NCBI RefSeq assembly: GCF_011762125.1
Contig: NZ_JAASQN010000001.1
Span: forward strand, 1,240,001-1,304,000
Length of the DNA stretch: 64,000 nt
Source: Sphingopyxis panaciterrae
GTDB lineage: Bacteria; Pseudomonadota; Alphaproteobacteria; Sphingomonadales; Sphingomonadaceae
Direction: 5' to 3'
In this document: positions 9,325 to 18,235 of the stretch, one piece after another
Layout of the letters: each line of letters opens with the position of its first letter
Position numbering within the stretch: the stretch's first letter is position 1
Program-made: the position numbers and the translations under genes
The notes under the pieces: model-generated
The model's input: only the letters and a program-made list of their open reading frames with translations
Databases searched by the model: none
What the model was told of the DNA's origin: nothing

Positions 9325-10203
9325 GTGACCGGGCGGCCCCGCGAACACCGGCTGGCAACGCCGGAAGGCGATATCTGCTGGTTCGAATGGGGCGCGCCGT
9401 CGTCCGATCGCGCCTCGCTGCTGCTCCTCCACGCCACCGGCTTTCATGCCCGATTGTGGGATCAACTCGTCGCTGCGCTGCCTGCGGGCACGCACGTCAT
9501 CGCCCCCGATCATCTCGGGCACGGACGCAGCGCCAATCCGGCGTCGCTGTCCGACTGGGCGGCGACCGCGGATGCGCTGCTGCCGCTTGTCGACCATTTC
9601 GCCGGCACGCCGCTCGTCGGCTGCGGCCACAGCATGGGCGGCTATGTCCTGACCCGCCTCGCAGCCGCGCGGCCGCAGGCGTTCCGGCATCTTTTGCTCG
9701 TCGATCCGGTGATCATGGCACCGGCCCTCTATGCCGAGGCGGCCGGGCAGCCGGTGCCCGATCCTGCCGAACATCCGGTCGCGCGCCGCCGCGCCCGCTG
9801 GGACGGCTGGGAAGCGATGAACGCGCATTTCGCGCAGCGCCCGCCCTATATGCATTGGCAACCCGCGGTGCTCGCCGACTATTGCCGTTTCGGCCTGCTG
9901 CCCGCAGCCGAGGGTGAGGGATATGAGCTCGCCTGTCCGCCGATGCTCGAAGCCTCGGTCTATCTGAACGCGCTGCGCACCAGCCCGCACGACTGGCTCG
10001 CCCGCATCGCCGCGCCGGTCAGCGTGATCCGCGCCCGCACCGGCGACCGCGCCAACGCGCTCGATTTCTCGGTCAGCCCGACCTGGCCGGGGCTTGGCGC
10101 GGCGCTCGGCGCGGTCCGCGACGAACAATGGGGCGAGAACAGCCACTTCATCCCGATGGAAGCACCCGGGCGGCTCGCGGCGCTGCTCGCGGCAACGCTC
10201 TGA
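9325..10203 (+). CDS. Alpha/beta hydrolase
   Basis: 292 residues from a GTG at 9325, two bases after the aspS stop, so probably read through coupling with aspS. The alpha/beta-hydrolase fold is recognised from LLLLHATGFHARLWDQL (oxyanion region), APDHLGHGRS and the nucleophile elbow GHSMGGY with Ser103. A C-terminal GENSHFIPMEAPGRLA carries the probable catalytic His. There is no signal peptide, so it is cytoplasmic. The substrate cannot be deduced; the family includes esterases, haloalkane dehalogenases and lactonases. An open frame continues far upstream inside aspS, but that part is a shadow frame. Confidence 0.85.
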   Translation: MTGRPREHRLATPEGDICWFEWGAPSSDRASLLLLHATGFHARLWDQLVAALPAGTHVIAPDHLGHGRSANPASLSDWAATADALLPLVDHFAGTPLVGCGHSMGGYVLTRLAAARPQAFRHLLLVDPVIMAPALYAEAAGQPVPDPAEHPVARRRARWDGWEAMNAHFAQRPPYMHWQPAVLADYCRFGLLPAAEGEGYELACPPMLEASVYLNALRTSPHDWLARIAAPVSVIRARTGDRANALDFSVSPTWPGLGAALGAVRDEQWGENSHFIPMEAPGRLAALLAATL

Positions 10204-10206
10204 TCT

Positions 10207-10259
10207 TCATCCCGTCTTCGTCACCCCGGATCAAGTCCGGGGTGACGAAGACGGGATGA
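10207..10259. repeat. Palindromic dispersed repeat, perfect 24-bp arms with 5-base loop
   Basis: Arms 10207-10230 and 10236-10259 are exact reverse complements around the loop TCAAG. It lies just after the hydrolase stop and could form a strong hairpin at the end of the aspS-hydrolase transcript. It is a compact member of the TCAAGTCCGGGGTGACGA family seen elsewhere in the window. Confidence 0.9.
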
Positions 10260-10330
10260 TCGCCGCTTTTGACAGTTTCCTCTCGCTGCGATAGCCCGCC
10301 CATGGGTTGATCAACGGGGGGTATGATTTC

Positions 10331-11260
10331 ATGCTGCGTCTGCTTGCCGCGACGATGTTGTGCCTCGCTGCACCCGCCACCGCCGAAGTGCTGACGATCG
10401 AGGGCAGCGAGCCCGCGACCGCGAACGTCAACGACCTGTTCCGCGTCGCGGTCGAGCGGTTCGAGGGGCGCGACGGCGCGGTGCTCGCGCAGGCGCTGGA
10501 GGCCGAACTCGGCGCGGCGCAATTCGGCGGCCAGCCCTATTATCGCATCGTGGCGCTCGAATCGGGCGCGCCGGTCGATGCGCTGATCACCGGCACGGTG
10601 CGCAGTCGCACGGAGGAAACGCCGGTCACCGAAAAGCGCAAGCGCTGCGTCGAACAGGACCCCGGCAACAAGAAAAAGTGCCTCAAGGAGAAAGAAGTCG
10701 ATATCCGCTGTTATAGCCGCGTCGCCACCGTCGCGACGACGGTGCGGCTCGTCGCGATCGCCGACGGGGCGGTGCGCTATTCGCGGCCGCTCCATGCCCG
10801 CGACGACATCACCTATTGCCCTGACCGCAGCGCCTCGCGAACGGTCGATCAGTTCGTCGCCGAGACGCTGAAGACCCAGGTGCGCGTCATTCGCGGCGAC
10901 CTCGCGCCGCGCGATTATGCGCTCGACATTCGCGTCGACGAAAATCGCAAGGGACTGGCGAAGGCGGCGGCAGAGACCTTCAAGGATGCGATCCGCCAGA
11001 CCAAGAGCGATCAGGACGGCGCCTGCGCGACATGGACCGCGCTGACCCGCGATGCCGAACCGACCGCGGCGCTTGCCTTCAACCTCGGCCTCTGTTCCGA
11101 ACGGCAGGGCGATTTCGATGCCGCGCTCGACTGGTATGGCGAGGCGCAGCGCCAAGGTTCGCGCAGCGACGCGATCCCTGACGCGCTGGCGCGGATCGAA
11201 CGCCACCGCCGCGCGCTCGCCGATTGGCAGGCGCGCCAGCGGCTGGGCCGCCGCGAGTAA
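10331..11260 (+). CDS. Secreted TPR-like protein of unknown function
   Basis: 309 residues from the ATG at 10331, preceded by a G-run (10315-10320) that can serve as ribosome-binding site; a TTG at 10307 would only add eight residues before the signal peptide. MLRLLAATMLCLAAPATAEV is a clear Sec signal peptide. The body holds a Lys-rich, Cys-bracketed segment (KRKRCVEQDPGNKKKCLKE) and ends with a TPR-like helix pair (LAFNLGLCSERQGDFDAALDWYGEAQ). A periplasmic or surface location is likely. I do not recognise a named family, and the function is unknown. It stands alone between two palindrome-rich gaps. Confidence 0.75.
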   Translation: MLRLLAATMLCLAAPATAEVLTIEGSEPATANVNDLFRVAVERFEGRDGAVLAQALEAELGAAQFGGQPYYRIVALESGAPVDALITGTVRSRTEETPVTEKRKRCVEQDPGNKKKCLKEKEVDIRCYSRVATVATTVRLVAIADGAVRYSRPLHARDDITYCPDRSASRTVDQFVAETLKTQVRVIRGDLAPRDYALDIRVDENRKGLAKAAAETFKDAIRQTKSDQDGACATWTALTRDAEPTAALAFNLGLCSERQGDFDAALDWYGEAQRQGSRSDAIPDALARIERHRRALADWQARQRLGRRE

Positions 11261-11345
11261 CTCGCGCACCGCGCGCTGTACCAGAAAATGACAATGATAT
11301 TCACGCCCTTGGTAACCGGCCCCGGTCTGGGCTAGGGATGGCGTC

Positions 11346-12131
11346 ATGACCATTTCGCTTTCGGACCATGAATCGGGCGCCAAATATGACGGCGACTATG
11401 GCGATGACATCAAGGCGCTGCAGGAGCGGCTCGAACGGGTGCAGGCGGCGCATATCACGCACGGCCAGCGCAGCATCATTATGTTCGAAGGCTGGGACGC
11501 CGGGGGCAAGGGCGGTATCATCAAGCGGCTGACCGCGCTGCTCGACCCGCGCTATTTCGAGGTATGGCCGATCGCCGCGCCGACTGACGAGGAAAAGGCG
11601 CGGCATTTCCTCTGGCGCTTCTGGAAGCGGCTGCCCGGCAATCGCGAAATATCGATCTTCGACCGCAGCTGGTACGGTCGCGTCCTCGTCGAGCGCGTCG
11701 AAGGTTTCGCAAGCGAGGCCGAATGGCGCAAGGGCTATGACGAAATCAATGAGTTCGAGGCGCAGCTGACCGGCAGCCGTACCAACCTCGTCAAATTGTT
11801 CATCCACGTCACGCAGGAAGAACAGGACAAGCGCTTCGCCGACCGGCTCGACGATCCGTGGAAACGCTGGAAGACCGGGCCGGAGGATTATCGCAACCGC
11901 GCGAAGCGCAAGGATTATGTCGCTGCGATGGACGAGATGTTCGCGCAGACCAATACGCGCTGGGCACCGTGGAAGGTCATCGACGGCAACAACAAGAAGG
12001 CGGCGCGCATCGCTGCGCTGACGCATATCGCCGAAATGCTCGAGGGCGCGGTGTCGATGACCCCGCCCGACCTCGACCCCGCGGTGGTCAAGCTGGCGCA
12101 TAAGGCCTTCGGCTACACGGCAAAAGACTAG
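11346..12131 (+). CDS. ppk2: Polyphosphate kinase 2 family protein
   Basis: 261 residues, within the size of single-domain PPK2. PPK2 enzymes transfer phosphate from polyphosphate to nucleotides. Visible motifs are the Walker A GWDAGGKGG (49-57), a lid-type segment FWKRLPGNREI and Walker B SIFDRSWYGR (103-112), then LVKLFIHVTQEEQDKRF and DGNNKKAARI. A nucleoside monophosphate versus diphosphate preference cannot be decided from sequence. It is separate from ppk1-ppx but only 5.4 kb away, so the local stretch encodes making, using and degrading polyP. Confidence 0.93.
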   Translation: MTISLSDHESGAKYDGDYGDDIKALQERLERVQAAHITHGQRSIIMFEGWDAGGKGGIIKRLTALLDPRYFEVWPIAAPTDEEKARHFLWRFWKRLPGNREISIFDRSWYGRVLVERVEGFASEAEWRKGYDEINEFEAQLTGSRTNLVKLFIHVTQEEQDKRFADRLDDPWKRWKTGPEDYRNRAKRKDYVAAMDEMFAQTNTRWAPWKVIDGNNKKAARIAALTHIAEMLEGAVSMTPPDLDPAVVKLAHKAFGYTAKD

Positions 12132-12183
12132 GTGGCGTGGACAAACTCGGTCTATTATCGGCCGATTGCGGACTTTCCTTTCA

Positions 12184-12277
12184 TCGTCACCCCGGACTTG
12201 ATCCGGGGTCCCGCTTGAAGCCCAAAGCTTTCGTCGCCCAAAAAAAGCGGGATCCCGGGTCAAGCCCGGGATGACGA
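12184..12277. repeat. Long nested palindromic repeat (about 94 bp)
   Basis: The outer arms begin TCGTCACCCCGGACTTGATC and end with the imperfect reverse complement finishing GGGATGACGA. An inner pair CCCGCTT / AAGCGGG forms a second stem. The same two-stem plan appears at 13229-13319, 39388-39471 and 51155-51246. Confidence 0.85.
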
Positions 12278-12443
12278 AGGTAGGGTGGTACCTGTGTCGG
12301 CTCCCCACCCCAAAGCCGCCGTTCAACGCGTTGCGAATTTGTCCACGCGACCTAGGGTCAGGATCTATTGATTTCCCGTTATTCCCGCGAAGGGCGCGGA
12401 GAGATGGCTGGCTCTCCAAGCAATCTGCCGCCTTCCTTTTTCC

Positions 12444-12495
12444 TTCTTTGTGGCTTTGTGCGAGCCAAAAAAATCTCGCACAAAGCCACAAAGAA
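12444..12495. repeat. Perfect 21-bp inverted repeat, second family
   Basis: Arms 12444-12464 (TTCTTTGTGGCTTTGTGCGAG) and 12475-12495 are exact reverse complements around a ten-base A-rich loop. The sequence is unrelated to the GTCATCCCGG family. It occurs once in this window. Confidence 0.85.
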
Positions 12496-12615
12496 CAGCG
12501 GGATTCCCGCCTTTCGCGGGAATGACGAAAGAGGGGGTGACGGACAGGGTTTAACAGTTCCTGACCCTCGGTTTTTGGCCGCGTCCCGCTAGCAATCGCG
12601 GCGCCCAGCCGCTAC

Positions 12616-13161
12616 ATGGGTATGATGAGCCGCGCCAAGAGATCTGACGATTGGGGTTTTCCCCGCTGGCGCCCCTATGGGTCGTCGCGCGAGGCGCAGA
12701 AGGTCCGGCTGTGCGATCGCCACGGTTGTACCAATCCCGGCAACTGCCCGGCGCCCAAGTCGCCGAACAGCCCCGAACGCTGGTATTTCTGCGAAACGCA
12801 CGCCGCCGAATATAATCGCGGCTGGGACTATTTCGAAGGATTGAGCGCCGAGGATGCTGCGGAGCGCGCCGCCGCCGAAACGCGTGACGCGGGGGCCTAT
12901 ACCAAGGCGCAGCATTATGCCTGGGGCGGGTCGGGCGACGGCAGCCGCAGCGCCGACGAAATGCGCGCGCTGGAAATCCTCGACCTCGAACCCGACGCCG
13001 ATTTCGAGACGACGAAAAAGGCGTGGCGCGGCCTCGCGAAGGAGTGCCACCCCGATGTCAAACCCGGCGACGCCGAAGCCGCGAAGCGCTTCGCCGCAGG
13101 GCAGGCGGCGTTCGAAGTGCTGAAGCAGGCCGAAGAGCGGAAAAGCTGGAAGCCCGCGTAG
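12616..13161 (+). CDS. DnaJ-like protein with C-terminal J domain
   Basis: 181 residues. The C-terminal ~60 residues are a J domain: ALEILDLEPDADFETTKKAWRGLAKECHPDVKPGD, including the HPD triplet that activates DnaK-type ATPases. The N-terminal part has a compact Cys/His cluster (LCDRHGCTNPGNC, later WYFCETH) that could bind zinc, followed by AAEYNRGWDYFEGLS, a pattern I recall from alphaproteobacterial J-domain proteins. It lacks the Gly/Phe region and zinc domain of true DnaJ, so it is a specialised co-chaperone rather than the housekeeping one. The client is unknown. ATG 12616 is used; M3 and M4 are alternatives. Confidence 0.82.
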   Translation: MGMMSRAKRSDDWGFPRWRPYGSSREAQKVRLCDRHGCTNPGNCPAPKSPNSPERWYFCETHAAEYNRGWDYFEGLSAEDAAERAAAETRDAGAYTKAQHYAWGGSGDGSRSADEMRALEILDLEPDADFETTKKAWRGLAKECHPDVKPGDAEAAKRFAAGQAAFEVLKQAEERKSWKPA

Positions 13162-13492
13162 CGGCGGCGGACGGCTGGTTACTGCCCGTCTTCTCCCCTC
13201 CCGCTTGCGGGAGCGGCTCTATCCATCACCGTCATCCCGGACTTGATCCGGGGTCTCGCTTGACGTCGAAACTGCCAGTACCAAAAAAGCGGGGTCCCGG
13301 GCCAAACCCGGGATGACGGGCGACCGCAAACGACCGATTGCGGTCGCTCGAATATCGCTGAAACAAAGTCTATCTTCCTCTGTCTGTCGGAGGTGGTAAG
13401 GGGGGATGCGGGCAACGCGGACGCCCGTTCAGGTGATGCGTCGCCCAAGCTCCGCTCCATTAGCCGCGTCTGCGGCAAGGAGCGTATTTGCA
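13162..13492. other. Gap before chrA with one palindromic element
   Basis: 331 bases. It contains the nested repeat at 13229-13319 and, immediately after it, a small perfect inverted repeat (9-bp arms CGACCGCAA/TTGCGGTCG, 13321-13346). The rest up to the chrA ribosome-binding site shows no gene or recognised regulatory motif. Confidence 0.6.
13229..13319. repeat. Long nested palindromic repeat (about 91 bp)
   Basis: It begins CCGTCATCCCGGACTTGATC and ends CCGGGATGACGG. The inner strands contain CGCTTGACG and AAAAAAGCGGG as in the other long copies. The arms are imperfect. Confidence 0.85.
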
Positions 13493-14659
13493 ATGACGAC
13501 CGATCACTATCGTCCGCCGAGCCTTTCTCTGCCGATCCTTTTCCTTCGCTTCCTGCGATTCGGTTTTCTCGCCTTTGGCGGTCCGGTTGCGCAGATCGCG
13601 ATGGTGAAGCAAGCGCTGGTCGAAGAGGAGCGCTGGATATCGCCCGCGCGCTTCAACAGGCTGCTCGCGGTGATGCAGATCCTGCCCGGACCGGAGGCGC
13701 ATGAGCTATGCGTCCATCTCGGCATGGTCGCGCGCGGACGGATCGGCGGATTGCTGGCGGGGCTGGGTTTCATGCTGCCGGGCTTCGTGCTGATGCTTGG
13801 CGCGGCGTGGTTTTACAAGGACTGGATTGTCGGCCATTCGTCGATGGCGCCGATCTTTCTCGGCGTGCAGATCGCGGTGCTCGCGATCATCCTGCGCGCG
13901 GTGCAGCGGATCGCGACGCATATCCTCGAAGACAGGCTGCTTTGGGGGCTCGCCGCGGCTTCACTCGCCGCGACGCTGGCGGGCGTCCCTTTCTGGATTC
14001 CGCTGATTGCGGCCGGGTTGATCTACAGCTTTGCGGCACGGCCGCTGATCGCCGCCGGCGTGGTCGCCGCCGCGATTGCGCTGGCTTTTCTCGGCGCGGG
14101 ACAGGCCGTTGCCGTGAAAATAGACGTCGCCGCGAGCGAGGTGGGGATCATCGCGCTGTTCGTGGCGGGATTGAAGGGGGGATTGCTGACCTTCGGCGGC
14201 GCCTATACCGCCATCCCCTATGTGCGAACCGACACGGTCGGACGCGGATGGCTGTCCGACGCGAGCTTCCTCGATGGCGTGGCGTTTGCGGGTATGCTGC
14301 CCGCGCCGCTCGTGATCTTCGCCACTTTTGCGGGCTATGTCGCGGGCGGACTGCCGGGCGCGGTTGCGATCACCGTCGGCATGTTTCTGCCCGCCTTCGC
14401 CTTTTCGATGATCTTTTTCGAGCGATTGGAAGCGGTAGCCGAGAACCCGGCCTTGCACCGGATGCTGGCTGGCGTCGCTACGGCCGTCGTCGGCGTGATC
14501 GCCGCGACGCTGTTGCAACTCGGCTGGTCGACGGCCGGGCGCTCGACGACCCTCCTGTGGCCGGGGCTTCTCTTTTGCGCTTCGGGGCTGGCGGTCTGGC
14601 GCTGGAAAGGAAAGCTGGTCGTTCCGGCGATTATATTTGCGGGCGGATTTGCCGGGTGA
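13493..14659 (+). CDS. chrA: Chromate transporter, ChrA/CHR family
   Basis: 388 residues from the ATG at 13493, chosen because AAGGAG (about 13477-13482) lies ten bases upstream; the longer frame from 13406 adds 29 non-hydrophobic residues. The protein is a two-domain CHR permease with about ten membrane segments. Each half starts with a similar motif: FGFLAFGGPVAQIAMVKQ in the first and KGGLLTFGGAYTAIPYVR in the second. ILPGPEAHELCVHLG and AGMLPAPLVIFATFAGYVAGG are the other paired conserved blocks. Family members export chromate or other oxyanions; the true substrate is unproven. It converges on phoB. Confidence 0.9.
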   Translation: MTTDHYRPPSLSLPILFLRFLRFGFLAFGGPVAQIAMVKQALVEEERWISPARFNRLLAVMQILPGPEAHELCVHLGMVARGRIGGLLAGLGFMLPGFVLMLGAAWFYKDWIVGHSSMAPIFLGVQIAVLAIILRAVQRIATHILEDRLLWGLAAASLAATLAGVPFWIPLIAAGLIYSFAARPLIAAGVVAAAIALAFLGAGQAVAVKIDVAASEVGIIALFVAGLKGGLLTFGGAYTAIPYVRTDTVGRGWLSDASFLDGVAFAGMLPAPLVIFATFAGYVAGGLPGAVAITVGMFLPAFAFSMIFFERLEAVAENPALHRMLAGVATAVVGVIAATLLQLGWSTAGRSTTLLWPGLLFCASGLAVWRWKGKLVVPAIIFAGGFAG

Positions 14660-14753
14660 GTGATGAAATTATGAGTAAGGGAAAGGAATCGATGTCCGCA
14701 TTGCATCCCGAACTCGCTCCCGCCTCAACCCGCCCGGGTAACGGCGAACGCCT

Positions 14754-15449
14754 TCAACCCTTGCCCGAATCCAGCGCATAACCCGCCGACCGCACCGTGC
14801 GGATGATATCTGCCGTCCCCGGCAGGTTGATCGCCTTGCGCAACCGCCGGATATGCACGTCGACCGTCCTGAGCTCGATGTCGCTATCCTGCCCCCACAC
14901 GCTGTCGAGCAATTGCCCGCGCGAAAAGACGCGGCCCGGATGCTCCATGAAATGGCGCAACAGGCGGAACTCGGTCGGGCCCATCGCGACGATCTGGCTG
15001 TTCCGCACCACCTTGTGCGCGACCGAATCCAGTTCGATATCGGCATAGCTTAGCATCTCGCCGGCCAGCGCGGGGCGCAGGCGGCGCAGCACCGCCTGGA
15101 CGCGCGCGACCAGTTCGCGCGGGCTGAACGGCTTGGTGACATAATCGTCGGCGCCGGTTTCAAGGCCACGGATGCGGTCCTCTTCCTCGCCGCGCGCGGT
15201 CAGCATGATGATCGGGACGTTCGCCGATTTGGGGTTGCGGCGCAGGCGCCGGCAGACCTCGATCCCCGGCAGGCTCTCGATCATCCAGTCGAGCAGGACG
15301 ATGTCGGGGACGCGTTCCTCGACGAGGATCAGCGCCTGTTCGCCGTCGGGGGTCTGGCGGACCGAAAAGCCTTCGCGGGCGAAATGCCAGACGATGAGCT
15401 CGGCGATCGCTTCGTCATCCTCGATGAGCAGCAGGTCGGGCTGGGGCAT
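14754..15449 (-). CDS. phoB: Phosphate regulon response regulator PhoB
   Basis: 231 residues, OmpR-family length. The receiver domain has the acidic pocket LLLIEDDEA (residues 6-14), the phospho-acceptor Asp54 in VLLDWMIESLPGIEV, and TKPFSPRELVAR with the conserved Lys. The C-terminal winged helix reads GPTEFRLLRHFMEHPGRVFSRGQLLDSVWG and RTVDVHIRRLRKAI. It is the last gene of the pst operon and shares one base with the phoU stop (TGATG). By family knowledge it binds Pho boxes under phosphate limitation, such as those upstream of pstS. No phoR-like kinase is adjacent. Confidence 0.95.
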   Translation of the reverse strand: MPQPDLLLIEDDEAIAELIVWHFAREGFSVRQTPDGEQALILVEERVPDIVLLDWMIESLPGIEVCRRLRRNPKSANVPIIMLTARGEEEDRIRGLETGADDYVTKPFSPRELVARVQAVLRRLRPALAGEMLSYADIELDSVAHKVVRNSQIVAMGPTEFRLLRHFMEHPGRVFSRGQLLDSVWGQDSDIELRTVDVHIRRLRKAINLPGTADIIRTVRSAGYALDSGKG

Positions 15450-16171
15450 CAGGCCTTCTCCTGCTCCGCGGCGCCATCTTCGGGACGGTCGCCGCGCTCG
15501 CGTTCTTCCATCCGTTCGCCGGTCACGACATAATGGACCATCTCGGCGATGTTCGTCGCATGGTCGCCCATGCGCTCAAGGTTCTTGGCGACGAACAGCA
15601 GGTGCGCGCTTTCCGAAATATATTTCGGATTTTCCATCATGAAGGTGACGAGGGTGCGGAAGATGCTGTTGTAGAAATCGTCGACGCTCTTGTCGCGCAC
15701 CGTCACCCGCACCGCGAGTTCGGCGTCGCGCGCCGCAAAGCTGTCGAGCGCGTCGTGGATCAACTCGACGACGATGTTCGACATCGACATCAGGAGCGGG
15801 ATCGCCTCGATCGACCGCGTCTGGTCCATCAGCGCGACGCGCTTGGCGATATTCTTGCCATAGTCGCCGATCCGCTCGACGACCGACACGATCTTGAGCG
15901 CCGCGATCATCTCGCGCAGATCGTCGGCCATCGGGGCCCTCAGCGCGATGGTCTGGACCGCGAGCTGTTCGACCTCGGCCTCCAGCGCGTCGATCTTCTT
16001 GTCGTCGCGCACGACCTGTGCGGCGAGGTCGAGGTCGCCGCTGTTGAGCGCGTTCATCGCCTGGAGCAGCGCCTGTTCGGCGCGCCCGCCCATTTCGCTG
16101 ATCAGTCCGCGCAGGCGGTTCAGATCCTCGTCGAAGGCCTTGACGGTATGATCGTTCGTTAATGCCATCAC
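15449..16171 (-). CDS. phoU: Phosphate transport regulator PhoU
   Basis: 240 residues, PhoU length, all alpha-helical with two repeats of the PhoU fold. Typical sequences are HTVKAFDEDLNRLRGLISEMGGRAEQAL, the metal-binding type segment VVERIGDYGKNIAKR and, in the second repeat, LERMGDHATNIAEMVHYVVTGE. PhoU connects the Pst transporter state to PhoR/PhoB and lowers Pho signalling when phosphate is plentiful. It lies 22 bases after pstB and overlaps phoB by one base. Two consecutive ATG codons at the start make 16171 or 16168 equally possible. Confidence 0.95.
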   Translation of the reverse strand: MMALTNDHTVKAFDEDLNRLRGLISEMGGRAEQALLQAMNALNSGDLDLAAQVVRDDKKIDALEAEVEQLAVQTIALRAPMADDLREMIAALKIVSVVERIGDYGKNIAKRVALMDQTRSIEAIPLLMSMSNIVVELIHDALDSFAARDAELAVRVTVRDKSVDDFYNSIFRTLVTFMMENPKYISESAHLLFVAKNLERMGDHATNIAEMVHYVVTGERMEERERGDRPEDGAAEQEKA

Positions 16172-16193
16172 TCTTGTCCTTTAGCGCCGCGAC

Positions 16194-16976
16194 TTAGCCG
16201 TAGCGGCCGGTGATATAGTCCTTGGTGCGTTCCTGCCGCGGGTTGGTGAAGATGTCGGTCGTCTTGCCGTACTCCACCAACGTCCCGAGGTGGAAAAAGG
16301 CGGTGCGCTGCGACACGCGGGCCGCCTGCTGCATATTGTGCGTGACGATCACGATCGCATATTTGCCGCGCAGTTCGTGGATCAGCTCCTCGATCTTCGC
16401 GGTCGCGATCGGGTCGAGCGCCGAGCAGGGCTCGTCCATCAAAATGACCTCGGGATCGACCGCGATCGCGCGCGCGATGCACAGGCGCTGCTGCTGGCCG
16501 CCCGACAGCGCGGTGCCGCTCTCGGCCAGCCGGTCCTTGACCTCGTCCCACAGGCCGGCGCGCACCAGCGCGCGCTCGACGATGACGTCAAGGTCGGCCT
16601 TGTTCGGCGCGAGGCCGTGGATGCGCGGGCCGTAACCGACATTGTCATAGATCGACTTGGGGAAGGGGTTCGGTTTCTGGAACACCATGCCGACGCGGGC
16701 GCGCAGCTGCACGACGTCCATCGACGGCGCATAGATATCCTCGCCGTCGAGCTCGATCTGTCCGGTGACGCGCGCGCTCGCGACCGTGTCGTTCATCCGG
16801 TTCAGCGAACGCAGAAAGGTCGACTTGCCGCAGCCCGACGGGCCGATGAAGGCGGTGACGAGGTCGGTGCCGACGTCGATCGAGACGTCGTTGATCGCCT
16901 GTTTCTCGCCATAGAAGACGTTGACGCTATGCGCCTTCATCTTCGGGTCGGATATGGTCAGGTCTTCTTGGGTCAT
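16194..16976 (-). CDS. pstB: Phosphate ABC transporter ATP-binding protein PstB
   Basis: 260 residues from the ATG at 16976. ABC ATPase motifs are complete: Walker [10 protein letters not shown] (45-53), Q-loop [17 protein letters not shown], signature [16 protein letters not shown], Walker [14 protein letters not shown] and the switch His in [11 protein letters not shown]. The PstB-specific KPNPFP and NMQQA support phosphate as substrate. It energises uptake through PstA/PstC. Longer open frames upstream run through pstA in another frame and are not used. Only two bases separate it from pstA. Confidence 0.97.
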   Translation of the reverse strand: MTQEDLTISDPKMKAHSVNVFYGEKQAINDVSIDVGTDLVTAFIGPSGCGKSTFLRSLNRMNDTVASARVTGQIELDGEDIYAPSMDVVQLRARVGMVFQKPNPFPKSIYDNVGYGPRIHGLAPNKADLDVIVERALVRAGLWDEVKDRLAESGTALSGGQQQRLCIARAIAVDPEVILMDEPCSALDPIATAKIEELIHELRGKYAIVIVTHNMQQAARVSQRTAFFHLGTLVEYGKTTDIFTNPRQERTKDYITGRYG

Positions 16977-16978
16977 GT

Positions 16979-18235
16979 TCACCAGCGTTTTTCGAATTTG
17001 TTGCGAAGATAGATCGCAAAGGCGTTCATCGACAGCAGCACGATAAGCAGCACGATGATCGCGGCGGAGGTTTTCTCGACAAAGCCCCGGTCGACTTCGT
17101 CCGACCAGAGGAAGATCTGCATCGGCAGCACGGTCGACGGCGAGCAGATGCCGCCCGGAACGTCGCCGATAAAGGCGCGCATCCCGACGAGGAGCAGCGG
17201 CGCGGTCTCGCCCAGCGCGCGCGCCATGCCGATGATCGTGCCGGTCAATATGCCGGGCAGGGCGAGCGGCAGGACATGGTGGAACACCACCTGCACCGGG
17301 CTGGCGCCCACACCCAGCGCGGCATCGCGGATCGACGGCGGCACCGATTTGATCGCGTTGCGGCTGGCGATCACGATCACCGGCATCGTCATCAGCGCGA
17401 GCGTCAGCCCGCCGACGAGCGGGCTCGCCTGACAAAGCCCGAACCAGTTGATGAACACCGCGAGCGCGAGCAGGCCGAAGATGATCGACGGCACCGCCGC
17501 GAGGTTGTTGATCGACACTTCGATGAGGTCGGTCCAGCGGTTCTTTGCCGCATATTCCTCGAGATACAGCGCCGCGAGCACCCCGGTCGGGAACGCGATC
17601 AGGAAGGCAATGAAGATCGTCAGCACCGATCCCTTGAGCGCCCCCCAGATGCCCGCAACCGCAGGGTCGGTCGCATCGGCGTTCCTGAAGAAGGGCCAAT
17701 GGATGCCGGTCGACAGCTTGCCGTCCCTCTCCAGCGCATCGACCTTCGCGCCGAGCACGCCCTTGGCGCCTTCCTTGGCGGCGATGTCGACCTCGGACGA
17801 AGCGGGCAGCTCGAACACCGTCTTGGCCGTAAGCAGTTCGGGATCGGCCTTGATCGCGCTGCGCACTTCCTTCCACGCATTTTCGCTGATCAGCTTCGAC
17901 CCGCCTTCGCCCAGCGCCTCGTCGGCGGCAAAGGCGACGATGTCCGACAGGCCCGCATTCGCAATCACCTGATCGGCATCGGCATCACCCAGCCGCGCCG
18001 TGTCGATCGTCAGCGGCATCGCCTTGAAGTCGACGGGCACTTCGACATGCGTATAGGTAAAGCCGCGTGCGCCGTTGCCGACCATCACGAACAGCAGGAA
18101 GGCAAGGAAAGCGCCCGAGAGCAGCACCGCGCCCAGCCCCATCAGCTTGAAGCGGCGTTCGGCGGCGTAGCGGCCCGCGATGCGCTTCTGCATCACGGCG
18201 CCTTTCCAGTCGGTGGGGGTGGTCTGCCTATTCAT
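16979..18235 (-). CDS. pstA: Phosphate ABC transporter permease PstA with N-terminal DUF3333 region
   Basis: 418 residues from the ATG at 18235 ([12 protein letters not shown]), much longer than the ~300 of enterobacterial PstA. The first membrane helix (about residues 32-52) is followed by about 140 mostly hydrophilic residues, probably periplasmic, matching the DUF3333 extension found in many alphaproteobacteria. The canonical permease follows, with [28 protein letters not shown] and the coupling-loop EAA-like region [51 protein letters not shown]. It overlaps pstC by eight bases and abuts pstB. Confidence 0.95.
   Translation of the reverse strand: MNRQTTPTDWKGAVMQKRIAGRYAAERRFKLMGLGAVLLSGAFLAFLLFVMVGNGARGFTYTHVEVPVDFKAMPLTIDTARLGDADADQVIANAGLSDIVAFAADEALGEGGSKLISENAWKEVRSAIKADPELLTAKTVFELPASSEVDIAAKEGAKGVLGAKVDALERDGKLSTGIHWPFFRNADATDPAVAGIWGALKGSVLTIFIAFLIAFPTGVLAALYLEEYAAKNRWTDLIEVSINNLAAVPSIIFGLLALAVFINWFGLCQASPLVGGLTLALMTMPVIVIASRNAIKSVPPSIRDAALGVGASPVQVVFHHVLPLALPGILTGTIIGMARALGETAPLLLVGMRAFIGDVPGGICSPSTVLPMQIFLWSDEVDRGFVEKTSAAIIVLLIVLLSMNAFAIYLRNKFEKRW

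Larger units (their letters stand above)
12132..12615. other. Gene-free gap with two families of palindromic repeat
   Basis: 484 bases between ppk2 and the J-domain gene. It holds a 94-base palindromic element (12184-12277), a 52-base hairpin (12444-12495) and, right after it, a stretch with GATTCCCGCCTTTCGCGGGA (about 12502-12521), a short-arm palindrome of the type also hinted at near 12380. Open frames here (for example 12271-12525) translate the repeats and show no codon bias. I see no promoter or RNA gene. Confidence 0.7.

Noticed and set aside
14671..14781. 36-codon ORF between chrA and phoB
   Set aside because: It runs into the phoB coding end on the opposite strand and has no recognisable features. 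An AAGGAA is present, but there is no other support.
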